Source: Oscillatoria salina IIICB1
GTDB taxonomy: Bacteria; Cyanobacteriota; Cyanobacteriia; Cyanobacteriales; SIO1D9
Assembly (NCBI RefSeq): GCF_020144665.1
Contig: NZ_JAAHBQ010000001.1
Coordinates: 31,849-95,848, forward strand
Length of the DNA stretch: 64,000 bases
Direction of reading: 5' to 3'
This document shows positions 12,001 through 18,054 of the stretch, piece after piece. The notes below the pieces were generated by a model, which did not search any database, was not told where the DNA came from, and saw nothing but the letters and a program-made list of their open reading frames with translations. The position numbers were made by a program, and so were the translations under genes. The stretch's first letter is position 1. The number at the start of each line of letters is the position of its first letter.

Positions 12001-14509
12001 GGATGAACCTTTTACTCTCACTAAAGCTGATGGCTCTTACGATCTTAATCTCAATCCGGTAGAATATGACCTTGATGGAGATGGAGAATTAACGATCGCT
12101 GATGGTCAAGTAGTTTCTCTCGGTGGTTTGGATACGGAAAGTAATCTTCCCATCACTGCACCAATGATTTCTGAACCTACCGCGACAATTACTTCACCGC
12201 TAACGACTTTGGGGGTTACTCTTTCGCTTCGAGAAGGTGGTAGCACTGAGTCGAGACTCAATCAAGTTAAAGAAATTTTTGGTATTCCCGCAGAAGTCGA
12301 TCTTAACAGTTTTGATGCGATCGCGGCAGCTAAATCGGGCGATCCTCTTGGTTTAATTGTCTATCAAGCTCATGTTGTTGTCGATAGTCTGCTCACTAAC
12401 CTTACCAATATCTCTGCACTCTATTCTCAGAGCGATGACGATTCTACACTTTTTGCTCAAACTTTACAATCAATCGCTACTGTACTCAATCAAACGGTTG
12501 TCAATCAAGAGCAAACTCTTCAGGAACGTTTGCTTACTCTGACAGCACAAATTATTGAGCAACATCTCCAAGAACAAATCTTACCTTCACTAGAAAATTC
12601 TGACCAAATATCAACAATTACATCTCAGTTTAATTGGCTTGCTACTCAACTGCAAAATATCTATCAAAAGCTAGTTAAAAATCCTGATGAGTTGTTAGCT
12701 TTGTCAACAGATGAGGTTTTAGCTAGCTTCAATGACATCACATCTTTTAAATCTCTCCTAAAATCTGATTTACCTTCTAATATTAACCTGATCGAACAAA
12801 GCCTCATCACTCTTGAAGAGGCAACTGCTCAGATCGATGATTTGCTTACAGATGATACAGTTACTAACACCCCACCTGTAGCAGTAGATGACAATTTCAC
12901 CGTTAATGAAGATAGCACAAACAACATCTTAGAAGTCTTAAATAATGACAGCGATGCTGACTCAGACACCCTGACAATTACGGCTGTAACTGAAGGTAAT
13001 AACGGTGGAGAAATTGCCATCAGCAATGACAATCAAACCTTAATTTACACCCCAGCAGCTAACTTCAACGGTACCGAAACCTTCACCTACACAATTGATG
13101 ATGGTAGCGGCACAACTGCCCAAGCATCAGTAGAAATTACCGTTACTCCTGAATTAACAACCAACACCCCACCTGTAGCAGTAGATGACAATTTCACCGT
13201 CAATGAAGATAGCACAAACAACATCTTAGAAGTCTTAAATAATGACAGCGATCCTGACTCAGACACCCTGACAATCACGGCTGTAACTGAAGGTAATAAC
13301 GGTGGAGAAATTACCATCAGTAACGACAATCAAACCTTAATTTACACCCCAGCAGCTAACTTCAACGGTACCGAAACCTTCACCTACACAATTGATGATG
13401 GTAGCGGCACAACTGCCCAAGCATCAGTAGAAATTACCGTCAATAATCTTCCCGATACACCAACATTAAAAGAAGAAGCAACTTCCGGTATTTTCACCCT
13501 CGAAGACTTACCAGCAGATTTGTTCTTCTCCTTAAACAGTAATAATCAATTCACCCAAGTAAGCGAAATTGGAGTCTTTACTGTTGACAACGAACAAGGA
13601 ACCATTAATAATCTTTCTCTCGGAACATCTGGTTATCAAGAAGCTGCATTAGAAAACTCGAAAGTTATTTTCTCAATGTTGCCAGATTCTCATCTACCTA
13701 ATGGCTTAACTTTGGCAGATATTGAGCGAATTTTACCTTTAGATGAAGATACCAGTTTCGGTTTCTATCTGCTGAAAGAAAATAGCACTCAAGCTGTTTT
13801 TAAAGAGATGCAGGAAAATGGCAATAGCGATGAGGAAATTATCCTTTCTAACTCTTCATTATTCCAAACAGAAGTTCAAACCGACGGTAGTTGGATTCTT
13901 AGCTGGACAGATGAATTGAACGCCATGACGGTTGATTTGCAAGTGCAACAACAACAACCAATCACAATTGGTACTCAATTGCAAAACGAGCAAGGTTTAG
14001 AGGTAATTGATTTATCCGGTGAAAGTAATTCTTTAACAGTAGAAGTTACTATTCACCGCGAAGCAGCAGTGGATAATATAGTTAGCTTGTATAAAGTTCA
14101 AGCTGATGGTAGTGTTACTGACCCTCTGACAGGTGAAACAATTACTGCAACTTCAGAAAATCAATCTCGTTATATTCGTGCAGCTTTAGCTAATCGAGTG
14201 GAAGGGTTAGATATTTCTAGTAGTAATCAAACTGAAACTATTCTTTCTGGGGAGTTAGAAGCTGGGGAAATTTATGCACCGATGATTATTTTTGACCCAG
14301 CAAAACAGGTTAATGCTAATTTAGCTAATCCCGATATTTGGTTGGAAGATGTTGAGGTTTATTTCCCGTGGATGGAAGTTAATTCTGATGGTTACGACCA
14401 CATTCGTTTATTAGGAGATAATCATTTTGGTTTTGAAGATTTACCTGCTGGTGGAGATCGCGATTTTAATGATTTAATTGTTAAAGTTGATTTGTCACCA
14501 GTTGACTAG
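2..14509 (+). CDS. Giant multidomain surface/secreted protein, 5' partial
   Basis: The frame is open from base 2, so the true start lies left of the window; the first possible internal start (TTG at 113) is not convincing. More than 4,830 residues are present, ending with TAG at 14507. Modules seen in order by nucleotide: LamG-like jelly roll (about 1520-2080), a diverged C-type-lectin-like unit (2280-2630), FG-GAP/VCBS-type DxNxDxxxD repeats (2760-3560), Calx-beta-like stretches (3570-4700 and 5190-6140), a canonical C-type lectin domain with WIGL and WxxGEP motifs (4850-5190), three EF-hand-like calcium loops (about 10805, 11738, 12068), two nearly identical cadherin-like repeats (12866-13445) and a DUF4114-like C-terminus (14200-14506) containing GGDRDFND. 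Such proteins are calcium-dependent cell-surface or matrix adhesins; the adjoining polysaccharide genes fit that. The exact ligand is unknown. The N-terminal export signal is outside the window. Confidence 0.9.
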   Translation, partial: GSQIQLGNLQLFSFNNPETNLPTEITQQPYNVRIANNLLSENSTSEWTKPDVTIANVNSTSQAQLNSNSSEPLQQQQLALGQDISIKLGETIFSGIYIPEGSRQGQITLRSLDDNRAERNQKYELQIIGDGDPEATRFKAGGEQLGELIVRDADRKGVELLTLDRDYQYNAELDQLILVDSLVTAESVFTSEKSTPSLEIRFSPDVQLWQELQLKNIEIRLSGQEELGLTEGNQILDDLDSFAILNIRADYAGKNITGTLVLTDLNDQVTTQPFSLELNPSQELADYNLLRSAIIDSSDTVSSRQDNFDLGRLLTTATGDNLPLRSHLKTWDSYLYVRLKSAPQNPDSQIVIDLQASQGLGGTQEIELSTQQITFAAKNWQQPVLVGVRGINDIYADPAQQGVITAELNQDLTTDTAYLLGYESAAVDYLNLANPETIRDFTDIDLDALANENDSEPLSSLRVKWNPSPTYTRVIEEGNKANIILEAAAATGILKGRVALGITNPQSVLRLDGEKDYLSLNKPLQLGETYSLQFHLRLKESEQINRMLLASQDDNLQVWINEQRRLEVRIKTTQGETKIVASSLAIPLDESRLTIAVAEKSLVLYLNGINVGTIALATQESFSPVKLTHFFGSPAITDDNPENIESEFSLQPYGGLAYGIRVWDRAIAAETELASWASSIPENLPISNSNLVANFELNKSNRLDFFNSVTTNPLQLSVTTPIEVFDYATPSPSGLVSSRLYDNLLTLNYNVEGVEIAESFQGVRFGTRFFFLTPVADNWSELEAIAQRYGGSLAVIDTPELNNFLAENLADQENVAIGLRADGNWISGGRIDELAYRWQNSLELEDTLETATQPGYVLSAQGNWELAGTEQIKGIVEIALPSPTEILAGKNLVEEEALPEKDFQLPLGTLYKGGKANQFPLSGNRYIGDRVAIAAADFNNDSQPDLLVFSEKNGGQLFLNNSTLTEIQFQRDREALINLKNIQPALNGREFQLIDLNEDSLVDLVWNDGEKIVWLENQLSNNQAFGTETQPVTLIDNTVAPGIDFTQANFELIVENNLTSLLVTDRGSIRLFQPESNLTSNWQEIQGNQNPFSELILPADLELSLRSVDSDRDGLLDLYVFARSNDLTAIDSGFIRYFEQTEEGTYQDRTFSDELTKRLPAIGNLESIAFLDNQNQGLDAVTLSYNVGRYEFGRLQDINDQLTFDFTGANSEADLSQILEVYSIDDQIAEGDERLTLRLLATEDFALGEEVERTVDLIISDNDESGINVEWYSGDRASAQTLVSHNRDREITQLDLREGIDNGGFFTVSLASQPSKNVTVNTVSSNSETFRLERIYPFKINFALDGTLEISSRLPNSGDDYLLKFRSDLIASVTDNNDGVYQVLLKPEVTAQLKAELDTLIAHERIFQLITDNGIDLIDLSESEKLLAALGYIFLPEFQQFLQETVLNQGSSVEILQSVTAIQDIFEQIRIDVETNDPTYRIGGSLNANQLFSERITTVSSDNLAFNFTTLNWEQKIFVRPVATEDLSDNTEQTSPNLLISTSSLDNQYNALDLLKVPVQIADNDRAEVIINNFQDIREGVDGQFEVTLASQPNGEVTITLTPENIRGLTPNAATGLPSHSYTLIEETMTWQQAQQRAWELGGHLVSINSQAEQDFLVENFGSQVTEGFWIGLHRQNWLQWDNGETVDYGYWQQGEPSFTDYNEHFAYVNAQDNFTWHDGNSELSLPFIVELDDPDRQDLSLNNKYFGQTIELTFDETNWNLPQQVTVRPQDNPYYEGSRESFVYFDVASTDPSYDQFAVDPVSVQIRDNDVPVAKTFTVLDAAEPGQIGFFGLKLDTDQVRDRQGLKIYYRVKGIPYTIQDQLGNSFDYDTNLGEDFQSYVDLTPSGENYVTIAPGQDLGNVVIFPIDDFIAEGVPDQRIEEITKNQLSQLNLFANFPLDTFTLSTGDKRSTINGDSLELNREGELLINGVKRDEGIFKVQFERNQGSPLLKVYKTDNPEKSDNGSAEPRRFEQVILELLPDPNVAEPSYRLTDFNTSASVRIWDDDKVGFRFILPGDRANTDPDQKGELKVVESADLSDIQQTSGASFLVRPLSDPDDKYIHLRFSPQWKDHLKHEFKFQLKEQPNLLAGEAEFRINLALGDLNQEKLVIPQAIIDNLREAGEIVDPIFENGQIKGISITRTKDNWAKPFSFVLTPEDEQGIVTEERYLQRQSGSSRFTTYAQFLTSVLEQTKEVLISYTDKIDTVEISDPSDRNQGTAVDITTALPIQGIYQPGTRLDRGEAWLSEDRRVALSLEASSANETKLVLNHLRTEPNSQGFYQVEKSEVLRTVAGDKSFLSFKPDGRLVLIESKNVTETIKFNQFDDRIQSLDSLVNSEVLSQFAPLESFSFNRYNYQGSKTTLSKGEQLRLVGNVSDSQQFEFELDIAGNLSVRRGQTLKAIATNVSQVNFSSSGVSVIRESIKEAWSPQPTYDNFDATYFAVQNNGEIALYTQGGEKPYQKQLAGVQEEMVAADPRAVVFTQKLPDVPVVFQNDDANNPRLDGAYFDTSNWSRYQKITVAAASDELIDIARSLKVNLNVEGEPLYAVKFDNAESPLVLTIDDPHFEKNTIISSFAEPLGDNEQVLNQAEIPLIGDASGKLPNFSEAFGQKFKESLEKNEKIDASNVTAAVTQALVASFGGGELNQLGKEGLFGVQGLSVNADWQFGTLLLNVTFQKNFLPFVTELGADLGLPEFGLELDGQLKGYLGGKISLSPAIRITNPSITAKNPENKTVQTGAEEPSRWQQITQTIKNALNGPEYDLEVTEETGKQGVLNRFQLNTSEDENGNPATGLELYLNLDFEELGLQSTLFPLQLNASQKSIEEFVLGSDGDEIIIELKDNLLNQIGNADLVVRGLRYTGEPENRSNAKDWDYQQISLSNPGQINVEGIITIPNATIKSQGEIRLPLRPKTAYNIDKIELYLGDSSNSQSTPQLLESILIPSSILNGSSTTAELPSYEITRISTQTNNFLGFVPLDNGNEQFERFNEQYGFLNELAKNPSDASKFVGASDAVLSELTAGDDYNEARLELAVPITKPKETNLRFYRKYPFDIKIDDVTERTYSTSDLSSISLNFNKHKQVNLSLALDDIVDNSELQDFYVEMVYLPSFAAKDLPNSDKVEQGKTDEEKIYTLLQQDTFGTPTTIYNVGYTTPQVNPEESENQPWNKQLPLHTKIINSQDVNTGKPVSNSALVDSATHLIRLADLNGLVLNLDSSEFLKSKSGNDAIVNNPSHFDDFVIRIIKKIDENTALIGKEGDRLGTKILSGRANPNDPNSPVYNNGPFEVLYEIRPFGSFKKVNLVKDYIRVNVDNPDTQGEYRIIPLYDVDDFNIEQNSDGSFKSVSAKNADRSKLTDKLLHIVSPPTIPTLVFENAQPDLIKIVGPDGKPQTNSLGTPLDFVHLPTANFWVREQNNNGTLKLNLDEYYIAADGEPLRKALVPFSQLTNTAQIQPRVTGQFATAFDVTTGFPADLPTPSLEFDLGLFGYVNKNLINRETNVKPDGKAFAVGVNDLSLNLGTFVTDLLKPVIDSVDEIFVNTGVYQVIDLLDTDTQFLESIGIAGLFDTNKDDKVSVLELLEAGNNLGAALSSLQKGKQVAPSQLISTIVKFADLVKQFREVANNEGLEELIVGLYDQYTKAFGDVAQKPNTSGQNPTTTEANTSAIDTNDKTLQRQNALDLDESSNQSGNSDNAKITDQAPAQKGLFEKLANIGLSIPVLDDPLLVLDLIFGEDIDLVKFKPFPQKQQYFLHTELKKGLPEPLDFLSVGVEGNLLAGVDLSFGFDTYGLRQFETGEHGDNFLKLLDSFYLQDWTDSSYGSGNIVDKPELFLNLEAGAKGEASLKVFGIEVASGEIGGGLGASLNLDLDEFGEHKEERNQDADGKIRISDWQKQGANIFDFYGDLYVYFKAVAEAFGITLLNEKWKYPFYEFRLSNSVDIAGKSTQAYIEGATIFFDRNFNLSLDEDEPFTLTKADGSYDLNLNPVEYDLDGDGELTIADGQVVSLGGLDTESNLPITAPMISEPTATITSPLTTLGVTLSLREGGSTESRLNQVKEIFGIPAEVDLNSFDAIAAAKSGDPLGLIVYQAHVVVDSLLTNLTNISALYSQSDDDSTLFAQTLQSIATVLNQTVVNQEQTLQERLLTLTAQIIEQHLQEQILPSLENSDQISTITSQFNWLATQLQNIYQKLVKNPDELLALSTDEVLASFNDITSFKSLLKSDLPSNINLIEQSLITLEEATAQIDDLLTDDTVTNTPPVAVDDNFTVNEDSTNNILEVLNNDSDADSDTLTITAVTEGNNGGEIAISNDNQTLIYTPAANFNGTETFTYTIDDGSGTTAQASVEITVTPELTTNTPPVAVDDNFTVNEDSTNNILEVLNNDSDPDSDTLTITAVTEGNNGGEITISNDNQTLIYTPAANFNGTETFTYTIDDGSGTTAQASVEITVNNLPDTPTLKEEATSGIFTLEDLPADLFFSLNSNNQFTQVSEIGVFTVDNEQGTINNLSLGTSGYQEAALENSKVIFSMLPDSHLPNGLTLADIERILPLDEDTSFGFYLLKENSTQAVFKEMQENGNSDEEIILSNSSLFQTEVQTDGSWILSWTDELNAMTVDLQVQQQQPITIGTQLQNEQGLEVIDLSGESNSLTVEVTIHREAAVDNIVSLYKVQADGSVTDPLTGETITATSENQSRYIRAALANRVEGLDISSSNQTETILSGELEAGEIYAPMIIFDPAKQVNANLANPDIWLEDVEVYFPWMEVNSDGYDHIRLLGDNHFGFEDLPAGGDRDFNDLIVKVDLSPVD
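12866..13445 (+). repeat. Two tandem 99-codon cadherin-like repeats
   Basis: Within the giant surface gene, the block from 12866 recurs at 13163, a period of 297 bp that preserves the frame. By eye only a handful of base changes separate the copies over about 280 bp (for example GCT/CCT giving Ala/Pro, and GCC/ACC giving Ala/Thr). Each unit starts with TPPVAVDDNFTVNEDS and ends with VEITV, the pattern of cadherin-like/Big_9-type bacterial repeats. Near identity at the DNA level means a recent duplication or ongoing gene conversion. Confidence 0.9.
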
Positions 14510-14517
14510 ATATCCGC

Positions 14518-15720
14518 TCAATTTTTTCCTAAATCGCGACTTTCAGACGCCTTCATAATTTGCTTGTAAGCAACAATGGTTTGACGCGCGATCGCGTCCC
14601 AGCTATATTTCTCGATAACTAGTTTTTTCGCTTTCATTCCCCTTTCTTGTCGAGAATCAACTTCCTCTATAGCACTTTTTATTGTCTTTGTCAAGGAATC
14701 AATATTACATTTTGTTACCCAACCAGCCTCAGCTTCTTGTACTTCTTGCCAAATATGCACCTGGTCGGAGATTACCACCGGAGTTGCCGCCGCCATCGCC
14801 TCAGCCACGGCAATTCCGAAATTTTCGTAATAAGAAGGCAAAACAAACAAATCGGCGTCCTGAAGCAAACCTAGCTTCTTTTCGCCAGTAACAAAACCTG
14901 TAATTGTTGTCCAATTTGCTAATTGTGAAGCTTTAATTTGTTCGCGAATTTTCCTTTCGTAATCTGGATTTTGTGGGTTTCCCCCCGCTAACACAAAATG
15001 AAAATCAACACCTTCTCTTAACAACCTTTCTAAAGCAGGAATTAATAAATCTAAACCCTTTTTCGGGTCAAGGCGAGACATATACAAAATTAACGGTTTT
15101 TCCGCCGCAATTCCTAACTGCTTGCGCGTAGTTCCTAACTCTGGTAAATTAGGCGGTAATTCCACACCCAAAGGAATTACTAAATCCCGCGTTTGTGCGC
15201 CAAAACGTTCCGAAATTTGCCTTTCTTGTTCGCTAGTAAAATGAACCGCAGCCGCATTAGCTAAATTAGGTTTTTCTAACAATTGACCGTAAATTTGCTT
15301 TAACTGACGTTTCTTTTGTAAATCGGCTGGGTCAAGAGTACCCAAAGGACGCATTATATAAGGTAACTTTTTGATTCTTGCCACGGTTGCCGCCGCCGTA
15401 CTTATCGGCGAAAATAAAGCATGAATATGGGCAAGATTGTAAGCTTTAGCATTATTAGCTAACCAGCCTAACAAATCGAGAGAAAACTTATAGCGACGGA
15501 AAGGAGAACAACGGAAATAAATAATTTTATATCCATCTTGGGAAAGCGGTTGCTGAAGCGGTACATCTAAAGGAGGTTGTCCCGCATCGCCATTAGAATT
15601 AGTAGTTAGTAGCGTCACCTCGACACCTTCAGCAGCTAAGGCTTTTGATAGTCCCAATACCATTTGACTCGGACCGCCATAAACCAGAGAAACTGAAGGA
15701 ACAATTTGTAAAACACGCAT
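14518..15720 (-). CDS. Glycosyltransferase family 4
   Basis: 400 residues, GT-B fold glycosyltransferase that would move a nucleotide-sugar-derived residue onto a polysaccharide or lipid acceptor at the cytoplasmic face. The N-terminal domain begins MRVLQIVPS and carries the acceptor-side GGPSQM loop; the C-terminal domain shows YMSRLDPKKGLDLL and the EX7E signature ENFGIAVAE, both standard for GT4. ATG at 15720. Last gene of the minus-strand polysaccharide set; it ends only 8 bp from the stop of the convergent giant gene, with no visible terminator between them. Substrate cannot be read from sequence. Confidence 0.9.
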   Translation of the reverse strand: MRVLQIVPSVSLVYGGPSQMVLGLSKALAAEGVEVTLLTTNSNGDAGQPPLDVPLQQPLSQDGYKIIYFRCSPFRRYKFSLDLLGWLANNAKAYNLAHIHALFSPISTAAATVARIKKLPYIMRPLGTLDPADLQKKRQLKQIYGQLLEKPNLANAAAVHFTSEQERQISERFGAQTRDLVIPLGVELPPNLPELGTTRKQLGIAAEKPLILYMSRLDPKKGLDLLIPALERLLREGVDFHFVLAGGNPQNPDYERKIREQIKASQLANWTTITGFVTGEKKLGLLQDADLFVLPSYYENFGIAVAEAMAAATPVVISDQVHIWQEVQEAEAGWVTKCNIDSLTKTIKSAIEEVDSRQERGMKAKKLVIEKYSWDAIARQTIVAYKQIMKASESRDLGKN

Positions 15721-15755
15721 TTTAATTAGCTAAAATAAACAATTTTTGTAGGAGA

Positions 15756-16931
15756 TTATTTTGACTCCAATAACTCCTGGTAAAATTCTAACTGTTGTTT
15801 TGCCAAAGCTTGATTCGTATATTGTGCCATTACTTTTTGATAACCCAATTCTGCTAATTTTTCCCTTAATTCTGGCTGGGATAATAGCGACTTGAGACAA
15901 TTTGCTAGCGCCTCTGCATCTGCCTCTGGAAAGATTAAACCAGCCTCACCAATCACGTTCGGAATTTCGCCAGAGTCAGAACCAATGACAGGTACTTTAC
16001 AAGCCATTGCTTCGATTAAAACATGACCGAATTGTTCTTTCCATCCCGCCGCAGTTAAGGTTTTAAATTTGTAGGTAGTTTCTGAGGGTAAGACGAGGAC
16101 ATTCATCAAGTTGATATAGCGAGGAACTTCATCGTGAGGGACGCTTTCGACTAAAATTAGTCGGTCTTTTATTCCTGCTTCTTTAGCTGTAGCGAGAATG
16201 GTTGCTTTTAAATCTCCTCTTCCTAATAAAAGCAATTTCCAGTTTAATTCTTTTAAAGTAGTTAAAGCTTTTAGTAGCGTGAGAATGCCTTTTTCTTCAA
16301 CAAAGCGTCCGACAAAACCAATGATAAAATCGTCCTGTGTAATTCCTAATTGAGAAGCTAATTCTGGTTGAGGACGAGGGGCAAATAATTGTTGATCTAC
16401 GCCTAACTGAGGCATGATTTTGGCTTTTCCTTGATAGCCATGTTCTCGCAATACTTCTAAGCCATCTTGATTGCCGATAATTAAGCCGTCAGTGTTGTTT
16501 AAGTTATAAGCTTCTAGCCAATTAATGGGAAATTTAGATGTGTAAGGTAAATTCCACCAAGTAAAGAAGACATTTTTGGCTTTTAAATTTAGCAATTTAT
16601 TCAGGGTAATTAATTGGGCATAACTCAAGGCTTTGGCGCCTTGTTCTGCTTGAACAATTTGCGGTTTGAATTGACGCAATAAGCTAATTAAGTCAGCGCC
16701 AAATGTAAGTAAGCCTTGATTATTTTCACTAAAATTACTTACGGGAACTATACGAAAATTGCCTTCAGTTTGGGGTTTGGTTTCAATAATTTTATTTTGG
16801 ACGCCACCAGGTCGCCAGCGTTTTGGGACAACTATTGTCACCTCAAGCTTTGGGTTAAAATTAGCTAATTTTTTCAGCTTTTCGCAGTTGAGGTCAACGA
16901 TATAAGTATGACTAGCAACAAGAATTTTCAT
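15756..16931 (-). CDS. Glycosyltransferase family 4
   Basis: About 391 residues from the ATG at 16931 (MKILVASHTYIVDLN). An in-frame ATG at 16952 adds seven residues and would overlap the upstream gene by 8 bases; I prefer the internal one because it matches the usual start of this family with beta-strand 1 directly after Met. C-terminal GT4 signatures are visible: FVGRFVEEKGILTLLKAL and the EX7-type stretch FGHVLIEAMACKVPVI with the donor-loop SGEIPNVIG. Follows the GT2 gene by 13 bp and is followed 35 bp later by another GT4, so the three are probably co-transcribed. Acceptor and sugar unknown. Confidence 0.88.
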   Translation of the reverse strand: MKILVASHTYIVDLNCEKLKKLANFNPKLEVTIVVPKRWRPGGVQNKIIETKPQTEGNFRIVPVSNFSENNQGLLTFGADLISLLRQFKPQIVQAEQGAKALSYAQLITLNKLLNLKAKNVFFTWWNLPYTSKFPINWLEAYNLNNTDGLIIGNQDGLEVLREHGYQGKAKIMPQLGVDQQLFAPRPQPELASQLGITQDDFIIGFVGRFVEEKGILTLLKALTTLKELNWKLLLLGRGDLKATILATAKEAGIKDRLILVESVPHDEVPRYINLMNVLVLPSETTYKFKTLTAAGWKEQFGHVLIEAMACKVPVIGSDSGEIPNVIGEAGLIFPEADAEALANCLKSLLSQPELREKLAELGYQKVMAQYTNQALAKQQLEFYQELLESK

Positions 16932-16944
16932 GACTATTTCGTGG

Positions 16945-17952
16945 TTAAACATTCACTTTAGTTGCTGTGTTTGGGGTAGTTATTTCTGTGTCTTGACGAG
17001 TGTAAACTTGTCCGTCATCCCAAAGAGATTTAATTCGGGTATTCACAGCATTGAGGAAACCCAAACTGTAGAAAATTCCGCGAGTAATAATTTTGATTGG
17101 GGAACCGCTTTTATTGCAGGGAGGATTACCTAAAACGTGACAATCAAAAAGTTTTGCATAAAGGCGCAATTGTTGAGAGAAAGTCAGATTTTTTAGCGCC
17201 ATGAGGAAATGATTGTGATAAAAGGTAAACTGATATTGTAGCGATCGCGTATCGATATCGTGACAGCCGCCAGTCATTTCTCCCAAATGAACTAAATTCG
17301 CTTCGGGGTCATACCAAACGTGATAGCCTGTTTTCCGCAATCTTAAGCAAAAATCTGACTCTTCGCGAACAGCCGAACCGCGAAATCTTTCATCAAACCA
17401 AACCCCATGCTGGGTAAAAATCTCCTTACGGTAAGACATATTACAACCTCGCGCCGAAATTACACGCTGCGGCTTGACCGTATGCACCAAATCGAGATAA
17501 TACCAAGCAATACCTGGGTCCATCGCTTCCGGTGGTAAATCTTCAATTTGGAACTTATTTCCAGAGTCAGCCAATTTCATGCGGTCAAAAACTCGTCCCG
17601 CTACCGCACCAACTTCTTTGCGGACATAATGACGAGCATGAGAGTGCAGATAACCTGACGGCAATTGAACATCATCATCAATAAACAGAATAACCTCACC
17701 GCGCGATCGCCGCACGCCATAATTTCTCGCCCCAGGTAAACTCGCCCAATTCACGCGAAACCAGCTAATTTTCCCACTATTCGCCAGTTCTGCTAAGAAT
17801 TTCTCTGTTTCTGGTTCGTGATTAGCTGTTTGGTCTACCACTAACACTTCAAAATCAGGGTAGTCTTGCTGAAGTAGATCGCAAATGCTGTCTCTTAGCG
17901 CCGCTTCCCGTCCGTAAGTTGGAATAATTACCGAAATTGCAGGCAAATTCAT
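16945..17952 (-). CDS. Glycosyltransferase family 2
   Basis: 335 residues, GT-A fold. The opening ISVIIPTYGREAALRDSI is the classic GT2 start; the metal-binding acidic cluster IDDDV lies at residues 91-95, followed by an ARGCNMSYRKEIF segment and a conserved RGSAVREESDFCLRLR acceptor/catalytic region around residue 190. No transmembrane segment is evident, so a soluble or peripheral enzyme of exopolysaccharide or glycan assembly. First of three closely spaced glycosyltransferase genes read leftwards; ATG at 17952. Donor sugar and linkage cannot be assigned. Confidence 0.9.
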   Translation of the reverse strand: MNLPAISVIIPTYGREAALRDSICDLLQQDYPDFEVLVVDQTANHEPETEKFLAELANSGKISWFRVNWASLPGARNYGVRRSRGEVILFIDDDVQLPSGYLHSHARHYVRKEVGAVAGRVFDRMKLADSGNKFQIEDLPPEAMDPGIAWYYLDLVHTVKPQRVISARGCNMSYRKEIFTQHGVWFDERFRGSAVREESDFCLRLRKTGYHVWYDPEANLVHLGEMTGGCHDIDTRSLQYQFTFYHNHFLMALKNLTFSQQLRLYAKLFDCHVLGNPPCNKSGSPIKIITRGIFYSLGFLNAVNTRIKSLWDDGQVYTRQDTEITTPNTATKVNV

Positions 17953-18054
17953 AACGAGATTAAATGTAGATTATCTAAATTTCTACTGACAAAAAATAAC
18001 CTAATAACCGAGCAATTGCTGAACTTTAATTTCTGCTCCTAATTTATTTTACTC

